From VGJW01 sp035286125 (GTDB lineage: Bacteria > Cyanobacteriota > Sericytochromatia > S15B-MN24 > VGJW01): a DNA stretch of 64,000 nucleotides. The notes below the pieces were generated by a model that saw nothing but the letters and a program-made list of their open reading frames with translations, was not told the origin of the DNA and ran no database searches. Made by a program: the position numbers and the translations under genes. The stretch lies in contig JAYKIS010000033.1 in assembly GCA_035286125.1 (NCBI GenBank), forward strand, positions 57,278-121,277. Direction: 5' to 3'. Numbering within the stretch: position 1 is the stretch's first letter; every line of letters starts with the position of its first letter. Of the stretch, positions 17,978 through 26,992 are shown piece after piece.

Positions 17978-20440
17978 ATGTTCGAACGGTTCACCGAGAA
18001 GGCGATCAAGGTCATCATGCTCGCCCAGGAAGAGGCCCGTCGCCTGGGCCACAACTTCGTGGGCACCGAGCAGATCCTCCTGGGTCTGATTGGCGAGGGC
18101 ACGGGCGTCGCGGCCAAGACGCTCAAGAGCATGGGTGTCTCCCTGAAGGACGCCCGCATCGAGGTCGAGAAGATCATCGGCCGCGGCTCCGGCTTCGTGG
18201 CCGTCGAGATTCCCTTCACACCGCGTGCCAAGCGCGTGCTCGAACTGTCGTGGGATGAGGCCCGGCAACTCGGCCACAACTACATCGGCACCGAGCACCT
18301 GCTGCTGGGCCTGATTCGCGAGGGTGAGGGCGTCGCCGTCCGCGTGCTCGAGAATCTGGGCGTGGACCTGTCGCGGGTGCGCAGCAACGTGATCCGCCTG
18401 CTGGGCGAGTCGGGCGCGCCTGCGACCCAGGGCCAGCAGCGTTCCAAGACGCCGACGCTGGACGAGTTCGGGGCCAACCTGACGCACATGGCCGAGGAGC
18501 ATCGTCTCGACCCCGTCGTCGGACGCGAAAAGGAGATCGAACGCGTCATCCAGATTCTGGGTCGCCGCTCCAAGAACAACCCCGTCCTCATCGGCGAACC
18601 GGGCGTCGGCAAGACCGCCATCGCCGAGGGCCTCGCCCTGCGTATCTCGAGTGGCGAGGTGCCGGACATCCTCTCCGAGAAGCGTGTCGTCACCCTCGAC
18701 ATCGGCAGCCTCGTCGCCGGAACGAAGTACCGGGGCGAGTTCGAGGAGCGACTCAAGAAGATCATGGAGGAGATCCGGGGCGCCGGGAACATCATCCTCG
18801 TCATCGACGAACTCCACACCTTGATCGGAGCCGGCGCGGCCGAGGGCGCGGTGGACGCGGCCAACATCCTGAAGCCGGCCCTTGCGCGCGGCGAGCTGCA
18901 GTGCATCGGCGCGACGACGCTCGACGAGTACCGCAAGCACATCGAGCGGGATGCTGCCCTGGAGCGTCGTTTCCAGCCCGTCATGGTGGGCGAGCCCAGC
19001 GTCGACGAGACCATCGAGATCCTGCGTGGCCTGCGCGAGCGCTACGAGAGCCACCACCGCCTGACCATCTCGGACGAGGCTCTTGTCGCCTCGGCGAAGC
19101 TGGCGGATCGCTACATCTCGGACCGATACCTGCCGGACAAGGCCATCGACCTGATGGACGAGGCCGCGTCGCGGGTGCGCCTGCGCTCGAGCAGCCTGCC
19201 GCCCAAGGCCAAGGAGCTCGAGAAGGAGCTGCGGCAGTACACCAAGGAAAAAGAACAGCACATCCGTAACCAGGAGTTCGAGAAGGCCAGCCAGGTCCGG
19301 GACCAGGAGCAGGCCCTTCGCGAGCGCATCAAGGAGATGGCCTCCGAATGGCGTCAGGAGCGGGGCGACGTCGCCGCGCCCGTCGTCGACGAGGAGGAGA
19401 TCGCCGCCATCGTGGCGTCGTGGACCGGCATCCCGGTCTCGAAGATCACCGAGGGCGAGACCGAGAAGCTCCTGAAGATGGAAGAGGTGATGCACGAGCG
19501 GGTCATCGGCCAGCACGAAGCCATCGAGATGATCTGCAAGGCAGTCCGGCGCGCCCGCGTCGGGCTCAAGAACCCCAAGCGGCCGATTGGCTCGTTCATC
19601 TTCAGCGGGCCTACGGGCGTCGGCAAGACCGAGGTGGCCAAGGCACTGTCCTCGTACTTCTTCGGGCAGGATGACGCCCTCATCCGTGTCGACATGTCCG
19701 AGTACATGGAGAAGCACGCCGTCTCCAAGATGATCGGTTCGCCCCCGGGCTATGTCGGCTACAACGAAGGTGGCCAGCTTACCGAGGCCGTGCGGCGCAA
19801 GCCCTACAGCGTGGTGCTGTTCGACGAGATCGAGAAGGCCCATCCGGATGCGTTCAACATCCTCCTCCAGATCCTCGAGGACGGACGCCTGACGGATGCC
19901 AAGGGCCGAACGGTCGACTTCAAGAACACGATTGTCATCCTGACGTCCAACATCGGCGCCCGGGCCATCGAGAAGGGCTCGTCCCTGGGCTTCCAGACCG
20001 GTGGGGCCGACCAGCGCTACGGCAAGATGAAGGACCTGGTGATGGACGAGCTCAAGCAGGCCTTCCGGCCCGAGTTCCTGAACCGCATCGACGAGATCAT
20101 CGTCTTCCATCCGCTGACCAAGCCCGAAGTGGCCCAGATCGCGGACGTGATGATGAAGGAAGTCTATGCCCGGATGAAGGAAAACGAGTTCACGCTCGAG
20201 GTCACGGCCGAGGTCAAGGAGAAGCTGGTCGACGAGGGCTACAACCCCTCCTACGGGGCGCGGCCGCTGCGCCGGGCCATCCAGCGGCTGGTCGAGGATC
20301 CCCTCGCCGAGGACATCCTGTCGGGCGCCGTACGCAAGGAAGGCGTGGTGGAGGCCTACCTCGACGACGGGAAGGTGCGCTTCCGCAACCGCGAGTTGGT
20401 GGCAGCCACGCCGCCGGCCGCCGAGGAATCCGCCGGCTGA
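17978..20440 (+). CDS. clpC: ATP-dependent Clp protease ATP-binding subunit ClpC
   Basis: Hsp100 unfoldase that feeds substrates to ClpP. 820 aa, full length. Two Clp-N repeats start at MFERFTEKAIKVIMLAQEEA and RAKRVLELSWDEARQLGHNY. AAA-1 has Walker A GEPGVGKT (about 206) and VIDELHTLIGAGAAEG. The UVR-type middle domain (QEFEKASQVRDQEQALRERI) separates it from AAA-2 (GPTGVGKT about 544, VLFDEIEKAHPDAFN). The middle domain identifies ClpC rather than ClpA. TAGGAT at 17928-17933 could be an extra -10 element between hspR and clpC. A clear hairpin terminator follows. Confidence 0.97.
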   Translation: MFERFTEKAIKVIMLAQEEARRLGHNFVGTEQILLGLIGEGTGVAAKTLKSMGVSLKDARIEVEKIIGRGSGFVAVEIPFTPRAKRVLELSWDEARQLGHNYIGTEHLLLGLIREGEGVAVRVLENLGVDLSRVRSNVIRLLGESGAPATQGQQRSKTPTLDEFGANLTHMAEEHRLDPVVGREKEIERVIQILGRRSKNNPVLIGEPGVGKTAIAEGLALRISSGEVPDILSEKRVVTLDIGSLVAGTKYRGEFEERLKKIMEEIRGAGNIILVIDELHTLIGAGAAEGAVDAANILKPALARGELQCIGATTLDEYRKHIERDAALERRFQPVMVGEPSVDETIEILRGLRERYESHHRLTISDEALVASAKLADRYISDRYLPDKAIDLMDEAASRVRLRSSSLPPKAKELEKELRQYTKEKEQHIRNQEFEKASQVRDQEQALRERIKEMASEWRQERGDVAAPVVDEEEIAAIVASWTGIPVSKITEGETEKLLKMEEVMHERVIGQHEAIEMICKAVRRARVGLKNPKRPIGSFIFSGPTGVGKTEVAKALSSYFFGQDDALIRVDMSEYMEKHAVSKMIGSPPGYVGYNEGGQLTEAVRRKPYSVVLFDEIEKAHPDAFNILLQILEDGRLTDAKGRTVDFKNTIVILTSNIGARAIEKGSSLGFQTGGADQRYGKMKDLVMDELKQAFRPEFLNRIDEIIVFHPLTKPEVAQIADVMMKEVYARMKENEFTLEVTAEVKEKLVDEGYNPSYGARPLRRAIQRLVEDPLAEDILSGAVRKEGVVEAYLDDGKVRFRNRELVAATPPAAEESAG

Positions 20441-20458
20441 CGGCAAGCCCTGCTTCCA

Positions 20459-20501
20459 GGCGACCGCATCGGGAAACCCCGGGTGCGGTCGCCTTGCTTT
20501 T
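20459..20501 (+). terminator. rho-independent terminator after clpC
   Basis: Perfect 10-bp stem GGCGACCGCA (20459-20468) with TGCGGTCGCC (20484-20493), followed by TTGCTTTT. It lies 18 bases after the clpC stop. Confidence 0.85.
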
Positions 20502-20597
20502 GCGGGCAAGGAGGTTGGTGAGCATGCGGTGAGCGGTCCCGGCGAATGGACTGATGCAGCGGTTGCTGGAACCGCAACTGACCGGAGGAACCACCCC

Positions 20598-21587
20598 ATG
20601 CGCCTTGGCCGAACCCTTGCCCTCGCCACCACGCTCTGCAGCCTCGCCTCCGGGTGCGGTTCCACCCTTGGCCTTCCCCAAGCGCAGGCCATCGGCCAGG
20701 CGGAGTCCATCATGACGACGGAGGTGGCATCGGCCGAATTGCCGACGTTCGACGTCCAGGGCATCGCCGCCGCCCCCGCCAAGGCAACCGGCACCGAGAT
20801 CTCCTACGGCACCGATCGGGAGCAGCGCCTCGACGTATACGGATTCCGGCCCGGCGGAGCCCGGCGTCCCGTGATGGTCTACGTGCACGGGGGCGGCTGG
20901 CAGGTGGGCGACAAGCGCTTCGGCATGCAGGACAAGCCACGCTTCTTCAATGCCATGGGCCACGTCTTCGTCTCCGTGAACTATCGGTTGGCTCGGCCAG
21001 GCCTGCCCGTCGGCAAGCGCCCGATGCATCCTTGCCAGATCAGGGACGTCGCTGCCGCCATCGGCTGGGTCAGCCGCAACGTGGCAACCTACGGCGGCGA
21101 CCCCGGCAAGATCATGCTGATGGGCCATTCGGCCGGCGCGCACCTGGTAACGCTTGCCGCCAGCCACGGTGGCTACCTGGCCGAACAAGGCCTTGACCTG
21201 TCGGCCATCCGCGGGGTCATCGCCAACGATTCGGCCAGCTACGACCTGACGGCTCCCGAGCCCGTCGTGCGCGGGATGGTGGCCAATGCCTTCGGGACCG
21301 ATCCGGCCGTGCTGGGGGATGCATCGCCGATGCTGCAACTGCGCGAAGGCCGGGGCACCGCCCCCATGCTCGTCCTCGTCCAGGGCGGGCGGGACCGCGT
21401 GCAGCATGCCCGCAAGTTCCACCAGGCAACGCTGAAGACCGATTCCGCAGTACCCGGGGATGCCTTCCGGGAGATTCGCGAACCCGGCTATGACCACGGC
21501 GGCATGAATGAAGCGGTAGGCAAGGCCGGTGAGCGCGTCGTGACGCCACTCATCATGACCTTCTGCCGGCGGATGCTGGGCCAGTAA
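20598..21587 (+). CDS. alpha/beta-hydrolase lipoprotein (esterase)
   Basis: 329 aa from ATG 20598, which has GGAGG 10 bases upstream; this gives a lipoprotein signal ending SLASGC (Cys20). The fold is the hormone-sensitive-lipase/BD-FAE type. Oxyanion loop YVHGGGW is near residue 97, nucleophile Ser178 lies in MGHSAGAH, and the acid is probably in the GGRDR segment. The catalytic His lies in PGYDHGGM. Family members hydrolyse short-chain or aryl esters; the substrate is not predictable. Envelope-anchored, single gene, with a strong hairpin after its stop. Confidence 0.88.
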   Translation: MRLGRTLALATTLCSLASGCGSTLGLPQAQAIGQAESIMTTEVASAELPTFDVQGIAAAPAKATGTEISYGTDREQRLDVYGFRPGGARRPVMVYVHGGGWQVGDKRFGMQDKPRFFNAMGHVFVSVNYRLARPGLPVGKRPMHPCQIRDVAAAIGWVSRNVATYGGDPGKIMLMGHSAGAHLVTLAASHGGYLAEQGLDLSAIRGVIANDSASYDLTAPEPVVRGMVANAFGTDPAVLGDASPMLQLREGRGTAPMLVLVQGGRDRVQHARKFHQATLKTDSAVPGDAFREIREPGYDHGGMNEAVGKAGERVVTPLIMTFCRRMLGQ

Positions 21588-21595
21588 CGCGGTAG

Positions 21596-21628
21596 CCGGG
21601 GCCCGTCACCCAAGGTGGCGGGCCCCGG
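21596..21628. terminator. long hairpin between convergent genes
   Basis: 15-base arms (21596-21610 and 21614-21628, one G-T type mismatch) around a CAA loop, directly between the convergent esterase and RNA methyltransferase stops. The stem is very stable but has no strong T run, so it probably serves as a bidirectional terminator. Confidence 0.7.
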
Positions 21629-21631
21629 CCC

Positions 21632-22402
21632 TCAGGGCATTCGCCGGCGGCGCGTCGTCTCGAAGAGACAGACGGCTGCGGCCGCGGCGGCGTTCAGGGA
21701 CTCGGCCCTGCCGGCCATGGGGATGTGCACCCTGATGTCGGCGGCCTCGAGAGCCTCGGGGGGCAGGCCCGTTCCCTCGCGCCCGATCCACCAGCAGACA
21801 GGCCCCTCGAGCGAGGCTTCCCAGAGCGACTGGGCCCGGTCCAGCGTGGTCGCGATCCACCGCATGCCCGAGGCGCGGGTTGCCGCGGCACAAGCGAGGA
21901 TGTCCGGCACCCGGGTCATCCGCACGTGGAAAATCGAACCCATGCTGGAACGAACCACCTTGGGCTGGAAGGGATCGGCACAACCCGGACCCAGCACGAT
22001 GGTCCCGACACCCGCCGCGTCGGCGGTCCGGATCATGGCCCCGACATTGCCGGGATCCTGCAAGCCATCGAGGGCCAGCCAAAGGGCATCAGGACCGATA
22101 TCGGGCAGGGATGGGGCCTGCGGCAAGTCCACGACGGCCAGAACACCTTCGGGATGCTCGAGCGTGCTCATGGCCCCGAAGACGTGGGGAGCGACGACGG
22201 TGATTCGGTCGTGCCACTCAGGCGGCACCACCGCGAAACGCTCCTCGAGGAGGTAGACCTCTCGGACGGGCCAGCCGCTGTCCCTCAAGGCCTCGATCAG
22301 CCGGGTGCCCTCGACGAGAAAGGCCCCCTCATCGCGGCGTGCCTTGCCGTCGTGCAGACGCCGGACCCGCTTGATCCGGGGGTTCTGGACGCTTGTCAAC
22401 AC
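21632..22402 (-). CDS. SpoU/TrmH-family RNA 2'-O-methyltransferase
   Basis: About 256 aa. GTG 22402 is chosen because AGGTGA lies 8 bases upstream and the N-terminus then reads MLTSVQNPRIKRVRRL, typical of the family (substrate-binding L30e-like domain). The SPOUT knot motifs are all present: DGLQDPGNVGAMIRTADAAG, then VVRSSMGSIF, IGREGTGLPPE and IPMAGRAESLNAAAAAAVCL. Family members methylate ribose 2'-OH in rRNA or tRNA; the site is not predictable. It lies directly behind the STAS gene (stop and start within 10 bases), so they are co-transcribed. TACGAT at 22426-22421 may be an internal promoter. Confidence 0.9.
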   Translation of the reverse strand: MLTSVQNPRIKRVRRLHDGKARRDEGAFLVEGTRLIEALRDSGWPVREVYLLEERFAVVPPEWHDRITVVAPHVFGAMSTLEHPEGVLAVVDLPQAPSLPDIGPDALWLALDGLQDPGNVGAMIRTADAAGVGTIVLGPGCADPFQPKVVRSSMGSIFHVRMTRVPDILACAAATRASGMRWIATTLDRAQSLWEASLEGPVCWWIGREGTGLPPEALEAADIRVHIPMAGRAESLNAAAAAAVCLFETTRRRRMP

Positions 22403-22410
22403 CGACCCAT

Positions 22411-22743
22411 TCACCTCGTCATCGTAGCAGCCCGCAACGCGGCACGTGCTTCCTCGACATCCTGATGAACCCGGGTGACCCTGGGCAAGCCGAGCAGATC
22501 GGCCACGCCACGGACTTCCGGCCTGAAGCCACACAGCCACAGGTCACCGCCGGCCTCGCGAAAGGCTCCCGATTCCGCGACCAGGGTCCCGAAACCCGCA
22601 CTACCCACGAACGGGACGCCTGCGAGATCCACGATCACGTGATGCAGGCCGGAGCGTCTCAAGTCCCCGAGCGCCTCGGCGAGGCGCCCGGCAGCCCCGG
22701 CATCCAGATCACCCGTCCACGCCAGAACCGCTCCGGTTTGCAT
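22411..22743 (-). CDS. STAS-domain anti-sigma factor antagonist
   Basis: 110 aa, one STAS domain. IVDLAGVPFVGSAGFGTLV contains the conserved Ser in the GSAGFG loop that partner kinases phosphorylate and PP2C enzymes dephosphorylate. The antagonist frees a sigma factor or other target by binding the anti-sigma kinase. The divergent gene starting 112 bases away encodes an RsbU/SpoIIE-type phosphatase, the natural partner. No anti-sigma kinase or sigma factor is in the window. Confidence 0.85.
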   Translation of the reverse strand: MQTGAVLAWTGDLDAGAAGRLAEALGDLRRSGLHHVIVDLAGVPFVGSAGFGTLVAESGAFREAGGDLWLCGFRPEVRGVADLLGLPRVTRVHQDVEEARAALRAATMTR

Positions 22744-22854
22744 GCCCCATCGTGTACGGAACGGCTTGTACTTGGCCAGCCTTCGCGCCGTGTCTTCATC
22801 CGGACGTCATCCCCGCGCACGACACCGATCATCCCGCCAAGGCTAGGAGAGATC

Positions 22855-24990
22855 ATGGGGAGGACGGCACCCTTCCGGATCGTGGTCGTGCTGGGTCTCG
22901 CCCTGCAGGCCGTCATCGCGATGCGCGGCTGGCAGGAGCGGCCCTTCGACGGCTACCTCCTCGAACGTCACCAGATTGTCTCGGCCCTTCACGATCCCGC
23001 ATGGCCGGCCTTCGCCGAGGGATTGCGCGTCGGTGACGCCTTGCTGGCGCGCAAGGCCGCCCCCGACGGCCACGTCACGCTCCATGTCCGTCGCCGTGGC
23101 GAGCATCGCACCGTGACCTTCGCGCCGGCGCCTTTCCCGACGTCTGATCGTTGGCGCTTCCTGCTGCCCTGGCTTTTGCTGGGCTTGCTGCTCGGCGCGC
23201 TGGGGCCGGCCATCGCCCGGGTCCGTCCCGACCATGCCGGTGCCCGGGCCCTGTCCGACTTCACCTTGGCTGTCGCCATCTTTGCCCTGACCAACCTCGA
23301 GAGCGTCACGACGCGGCAGACGTGGCTCCTCAACCAGCTTGCCCTGGGTGCCACGCCATCCCTTGCACTCGGTCTCGCCCGCAGCGTCACGGCCCGGAAC
23401 CCTGACGGTCCAGCTCAGGCCGGCCCGCTGCATCCGGGCTTCATGGCAGCCGGCATGGCGATCGCCCTTGTGGGCGCAGCCCACGAGGAAGCGGCATCGT
23501 ATGCGTATCCGGCCCTCATCGTGGGAGCCTGCGGTGGCCTGCTGGCCATCCCCGTCCTTTGCCTCGTGCAGGCGTGCACGTCGGCGCTTCCATCCCGTGC
23601 ACGACGGCGTGCCGCGACCTGGGCAACCGGAACGGGCCTTGCCTTGCTCCCCATCATGAGCAACGGCGCGGGCGGATTCCTTGGCGGCGGCGTGCCCGTC
23701 GGCGCCCTGGCCACGATGCTGCTCTTTCCGCTTACGCTCGGCCTGCTGTTGATCCGGGACCAACTCTTCGCCATCGACAGGCGCGCCCGGCGTGTCATCG
23801 CCCATCTGCTGGCGACCGTGTCGCTGGCCGGCATCCACGCACTGTTGCTGGCAGTCGCAACCCCGGAACGCCCCGAGTCCGGCCAAGCCTGGATGTCCGC
23901 GGGAGGCGGCCTGCTGGTCGCACTCGGCATTGCCCCGCTGGCCCGATCCTTGCAGGCCGGGCTGGACCGGTTCTTCGATCAGGTCTCCTATGACCCGGCC
24001 GAGGTCCTCGGGACCTTCCATGCCGAGGCACGGGACTGCCCGGACGGCACAGCCCTTGATAGGCTGCGCGAAAGCCTGATCGAGCAGACGCTGGGTCCGG
24101 AGCGGACAATCCCTCCCGACGTCGGGTCCACGTTGCCCCCCCGGCGCTCCGGACAGCCATGGAGCCGGCGCGATCGCCAATTCCTGACGGACCTCGATGC
24201 AGCGCATCGTCTCTGGCACGAGCACCTCGAGCTAGTGGCGACCCACGTCCGCCAGGAGCGCGTGACCCGCGAACTGGCCCTGGCCCGCGACCTGCAACGC
24301 GCGTGGATGGGCCACCCGCCAAGCCTCGACGGGACGATGGATCTCGCCATCCGCTGCCTGCCGGCGCTCGAGGTGGGGGGGGACTTCGCGGAAATCATCC
24401 ATCGGTCCGATGGTCGATGGCTGATCGCCATCGGGGACGTTTCCGGCAAGGGCGTCCCTGCCGCGCTCCTGATGGCCGCGACGCTGACGTTGCTGCGCGC
24501 CCGTGCCGATGCCCCGGAAGGCCCCGCCGAGATGCTGCGGCACCTCGGTTCCGTCCTGCATCGCCAACGGCCCTCACCGGCCATGTTCGTCACACTTTCC
24601 CTGGCCCTGCTCGACACCGATCGCGGCGAGCTCCTGACGGCATCTGCCGGACAGCGCGAACCCTGGATCGAGGGGGGGCCGCCCCAGGCTTCGGGCACGG
24701 CCCTGGGATGGCTCGCGGATGCACTTCCCCCGGAGCACCGGCATGTCCTCCAGCCGGGCACCCGCGTCCTGTGGGCGACGGACGGCCTCGAGGACGGCAT
24801 GGAAGCTGAGGATGCACCGAAGCGGGATGCCGTGGGCGCACTCTGGACCCGACTGCCCGACATACCGGCCGAGGCGCTCGCGGACAGACTCGTCGCCGCC
24901 ACCCGGCAAGCCGACGGCAGGGCAGCGTTCGACGACCTTACGCTCGTGGTCCTGCGCTGGCGCCCCGATGGCGCGTCTCCTCGAGATTGA
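22855..24990 (+). CDS. membrane PP2C-type (RsbU/SpoIIE) phosphatase
   Basis: 711 aa from ATG 22855 with AGGAGA four bases before it. The N-terminal half has a signal-anchor, a small extracytoplasmic PDZ-like stretch (GLRVGDALLARKA, HVRRRGEHRTVTF), and about seven membrane helices (to ~340). A short linker leads to the phosphatase: ELALARDLQRAWMG, LEVGGDFAEIIHRSDGRWLI, AIGDVSGKGVPAALLMA and AFDDLTLVVLR, with the metal-binding Asp residues intact. Probable role: dephosphorylate the STAS antagonist encoded divergently, in response to a membrane or envelope signal. The 3' end overlaps the convergent ASKHA gene by 53 bases. Confidence 0.88.
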   Translation: MGRTAPFRIVVVLGLALQAVIAMRGWQERPFDGYLLERHQIVSALHDPAWPAFAEGLRVGDALLARKAAPDGHVTLHVRRRGEHRTVTFAPAPFPTSDRWRFLLPWLLLGLLLGALGPAIARVRPDHAGARALSDFTLAVAIFALTNLESVTTRQTWLLNQLALGATPSLALGLARSVTARNPDGPAQAGPLHPGFMAAGMAIALVGAAHEEAASYAYPALIVGACGGLLAIPVLCLVQACTSALPSRARRRAATWATGTGLALLPIMSNGAGGFLGGGVPVGALATMLLFPLTLGLLLIRDQLFAIDRRARRVIAHLLATVSLAGIHALLLAVATPERPESGQAWMSAGGGLLVALGIAPLARSLQAGLDRFFDQVSYDPAEVLGTFHAEARDCPDGTALDRLRESLIEQTLGPERTIPPDVGSTLPPRRSGQPWSRRDRQFLTDLDAAHRLWHEHLELVATHVRQERVTRELALARDLQRAWMGHPPSLDGTMDLAIRCLPALEVGGDFAEIIHRSDGRWLIAIGDVSGKGVPAALLMAATLTLLRARADAPEGPAEMLRHLGSVLHRQRPSPAMFVTLSLALLDTDRGELLTASAGQREPWIEGGPPQASGTALGWLADALPPEHRHVLQPGTRVLWATDGLEDGMEAEDAPKRDAVGALWTRLPDIPAEALADRLVAATRQADGRAAFDDLTLVVLRWRPDGASPRD

Positions 24991-25954
24991 GCCAGCCGGC
25001 GGCGACGCCATACCCCGGCAGCAAGCCAAGCACCGCCTCGAGATTACCGGCGCAAGGCCTGCCAAGGGCCCGCAGGGCGGGACGCGCCAGACCCTCGCCT
25101 CCAAGGCCGCAAATCCAGACCTCGTCTCCTGGGCAACCCAACGGCCGCCACGCCCGCACGAGCCGTCCGATGGCGCCGCGCACGACAGCGCGGGCCAGGC
25201 TTCCGATGGGATCGGGCAATTCAGGAAAGGCGCGAAGCATCCCGTCAGGATCCAGAGCCAGAGCAGCTGCCAGCTCGTCGGCGAGCTCCCGGCGCTCGGA
25301 GACCCCCGCCACGGGCAAGGGCGGCAGGGCCAACCAGCGGCTCGCGGCCCGGATACGGGCGTGTCGGGGCACCACGGGCCAGCCTCTGAAGCGTCGCAAC
25401 ACGGCATCGACAGGCGTGTCGAGCAGGCCGATCCACGTCAGGCTGCCATCACGGAGGCGTGCCAGGGCCGGCCCGGCTCCTGCCCTGGCCTTGCCGATGC
25501 GCACCCACTCGGCGGAGGATGCCCCCAGATCGACGACGGCCACGGCCTTGTTGTCAGAGCATTCCCGAGCCAGAGCGACGAGTCCGGGAGCCCGAGGCAA
25601 GGCAAATCGTGCCGGGGAGCCGCCTGCGGCCAACGCATCGGCCAGCCACCAGCCGCGGCCATCCACGCAGGCCACGCGCAAGGGGACGCCCAGGCCTTCC
25701 CCGACCCGTCGCAGGCCGATCAAGGTTTCCCAGTGTCCCCCGAAACGATCCTGGCAAGCCAGCACCAGAAGCGGTTGCTTGCCCGGCACGGAGGCAAGCA
25801 GGGTGGCGAGGGCGCGGGCAAGCAGCAAGGCCGGATGCCCATCGCCCGCCCATGAGACGGCCCGGGTCTGCCGAACACCCTCTCGCCAGATGGCCCGCAG
25901 TTCGTGCCGTCCGACCTCGATGACCACCACGGCGACAGCCTCCGTCGTGCCCAT
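24938..25954 (-). CDS. ASKHA/hydantoinase-like protein (H4MPT C1-transfer protein-like)
   Basis: 338 aa. The middle carries VVDLGASSAEWVRIGKARAG followed by LRDGSLTWIGLLDTPVDAVL. In hydantoinase-related ASKHA proteins, including those annotated as H4MPT-linked C1 transfer pathway proteins, the same positions read DxGGTTTDI... and GELVYTGVLRTPV. Here the first loop lacks the Thr residues that contact phosphate (GASSAEW), so catalysis may differ. It follows the radical SAM gene by 3 bases, in order peptide, radical SAM, ASKHA. No other C1-pathway genes are present, so it may have been recruited to modify the peptide or a cofactor. Function uncertain. Confidence 0.6.
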   Translation of the reverse strand: MGTTEAVAVVVIEVGRHELRAIWREGVRQTRAVSWAGDGHPALLLARALATLLASVPGKQPLLVLACQDRFGGHWETLIGLRRVGEGLGVPLRVACVDGRGWWLADALAAGGSPARFALPRAPGLVALARECSDNKAVAVVDLGASSAEWVRIGKARAGAGPALARLRDGSLTWIGLLDTPVDAVLRRFRGWPVVPRHARIRAASRWLALPPLPVAGVSERRELADELAAALALDPDGMLRAFPELPDPIGSLARAVVRGAIGRLVRAWRPLGCPGDEVWICGLGGEGLARPALRALGRPCAGNLEAVLGLLPGYGVAAGWLNLEETRHRGASAGPRA

Positions 25955-25957
25955 GGA

Positions 25958-26992
25958 TCAGGCCAATCGACCGACCTCGGCTATGACCGGCCGCGTGCAA
26001 TCGGGATCGCGCAGGCGCCAATCCCCGAGGCGGGCCATCGCCATCGCCCGGCTTCCGCCCTGGCAGCCGGCAACGAAGGCGCAGGTTTGGCAGACCTGCT
26101 CGGGCCGCCACGCGCGCAAGTCCCGCATCCACGGATGGTTCCAGGCCTCCCTGGGCCCCATGCTGCTGGTCTTGCCCAGCACGAGCGGCAGCCGCCGGGA
26201 GACAAGCCACGTCCCGTCCGCATCGACGGCGAGCAGGTCCCGCCCCTCCTCGGAGCGCCACTCGTGGCCCTCGACCCGGGCCGCGCGATGTGCGAACGGC
26301 GCATCCCGCCAGACCAACCGAACCCCATCCGGGTTGTCCTGGGCAAGCAGCGCCTCATGCCACGAAGCATCGGGCAGGTCCCCCGGACGTTCGGCCTCAT
26401 CGGACCGGAGCGGCCAGCGTCCCAGGGGAAGCACACGCGCAAAGGCCACGCCCTGCACGTCCCAGGCCCCTGCAAGGGCCCGCCATTTCTCCGGAGAGGC
26501 CAACGACGACGCCCCCACCGTAACCTTGAGCCAGACTTCCAGCCCCGCCTGTCGCATGACCGAAACGCCTCGTGCGGCACGGACAAAGGCACCCTGACCC
26601 CGGACGGCATCGTGCGCCTCAGCCTCGGGCGCCTCGAGGGAAACCTGGACATGCCGCAGGCCCCGCACGGCCAGGCGCTCGATACGTTCACGGGTGGCGA
26701 GCACGCCACTGGTGTTGATGCGGACACCGGCCCCGGCCCGGACGGCGACATGCACCAGGTCCCCGAGGTCCCGTGCCAGCAAGGGTTCGCCCCCGGTCAG
26801 GACGACCACGGGTGGACGCTCCAGACGCGACGCGAACGCCACCCAGGCCTCAATCAGGCTAGCCTGGGTCGACAAGGTCCATTCCGAGGCGAACCGTCCC
26901 CCCTCCGTCCGGTAGCAATGCCGGCACTGCAGGTTGCAGGCGTTGGTCGGCGCCAGTTGCAGGACCAGCGGCCTCAACAGCCGATCCCCCAT
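25958..26992 (-). CDS. radical SAM enzyme with SPASM-like C-terminus
   Basis: 344 aa. The AdoMet-binding [4Fe-4S] motif is CNLQCRHCY (C19, C23, C26); TGGEPLL follows. The C-terminus has an auxiliary-cluster pattern (CQTCAFVAGC and a further Cys near PDC), with VDADGTWLVSRRLPLVLG before it as in SPASM enzymes such as PqqE, AlbA and MftC. Such enzymes modify ribosomal peptides, often by crosslinking. The ATG lies inside the last codons of the upstream small gene (19-base overlap), so the two are translationally coupled, which favours that small protein as substrate. Confidence 0.85.
   Translation of the reverse strand: MGDRLLRPLVLQLAPTNACNLQCRHCYRTEGGRFASEWTLSTQASLIEAWVAFASRLERPPVVVLTGGEPLLARDLGDLVHVAVRAGAGVRINTSGVLATRERIERLAVRGLRHVQVSLEAPEAEAHDAVRGQGAFVRAARGVSVMRQAGLEVWLKVTVGASSLASPEKWRALAGAWDVQGVAFARVLPLGRWPLRSDEAERPGDLPDASWHEALLAQDNPDGVRLVWRDAPFAHRAARVEGHEWRSEEGRDLLAVDADGTWLVSRRLPLVLGKTSSMGPREAWNHPWMRDLRAWRPEQVCQTCAFVAGCQGGSRAMAMARLGDWRLRDPDCTRPVIAEVGRLA

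Noticed and set aside
17771..20794. Very long open frame on the minus strand (about 1,000 codons) opposite clpC
   Set aside because: It mirrors the codon pattern of ClpC; GC-rich genes leave open antisense frames. No recognisable domain or start.
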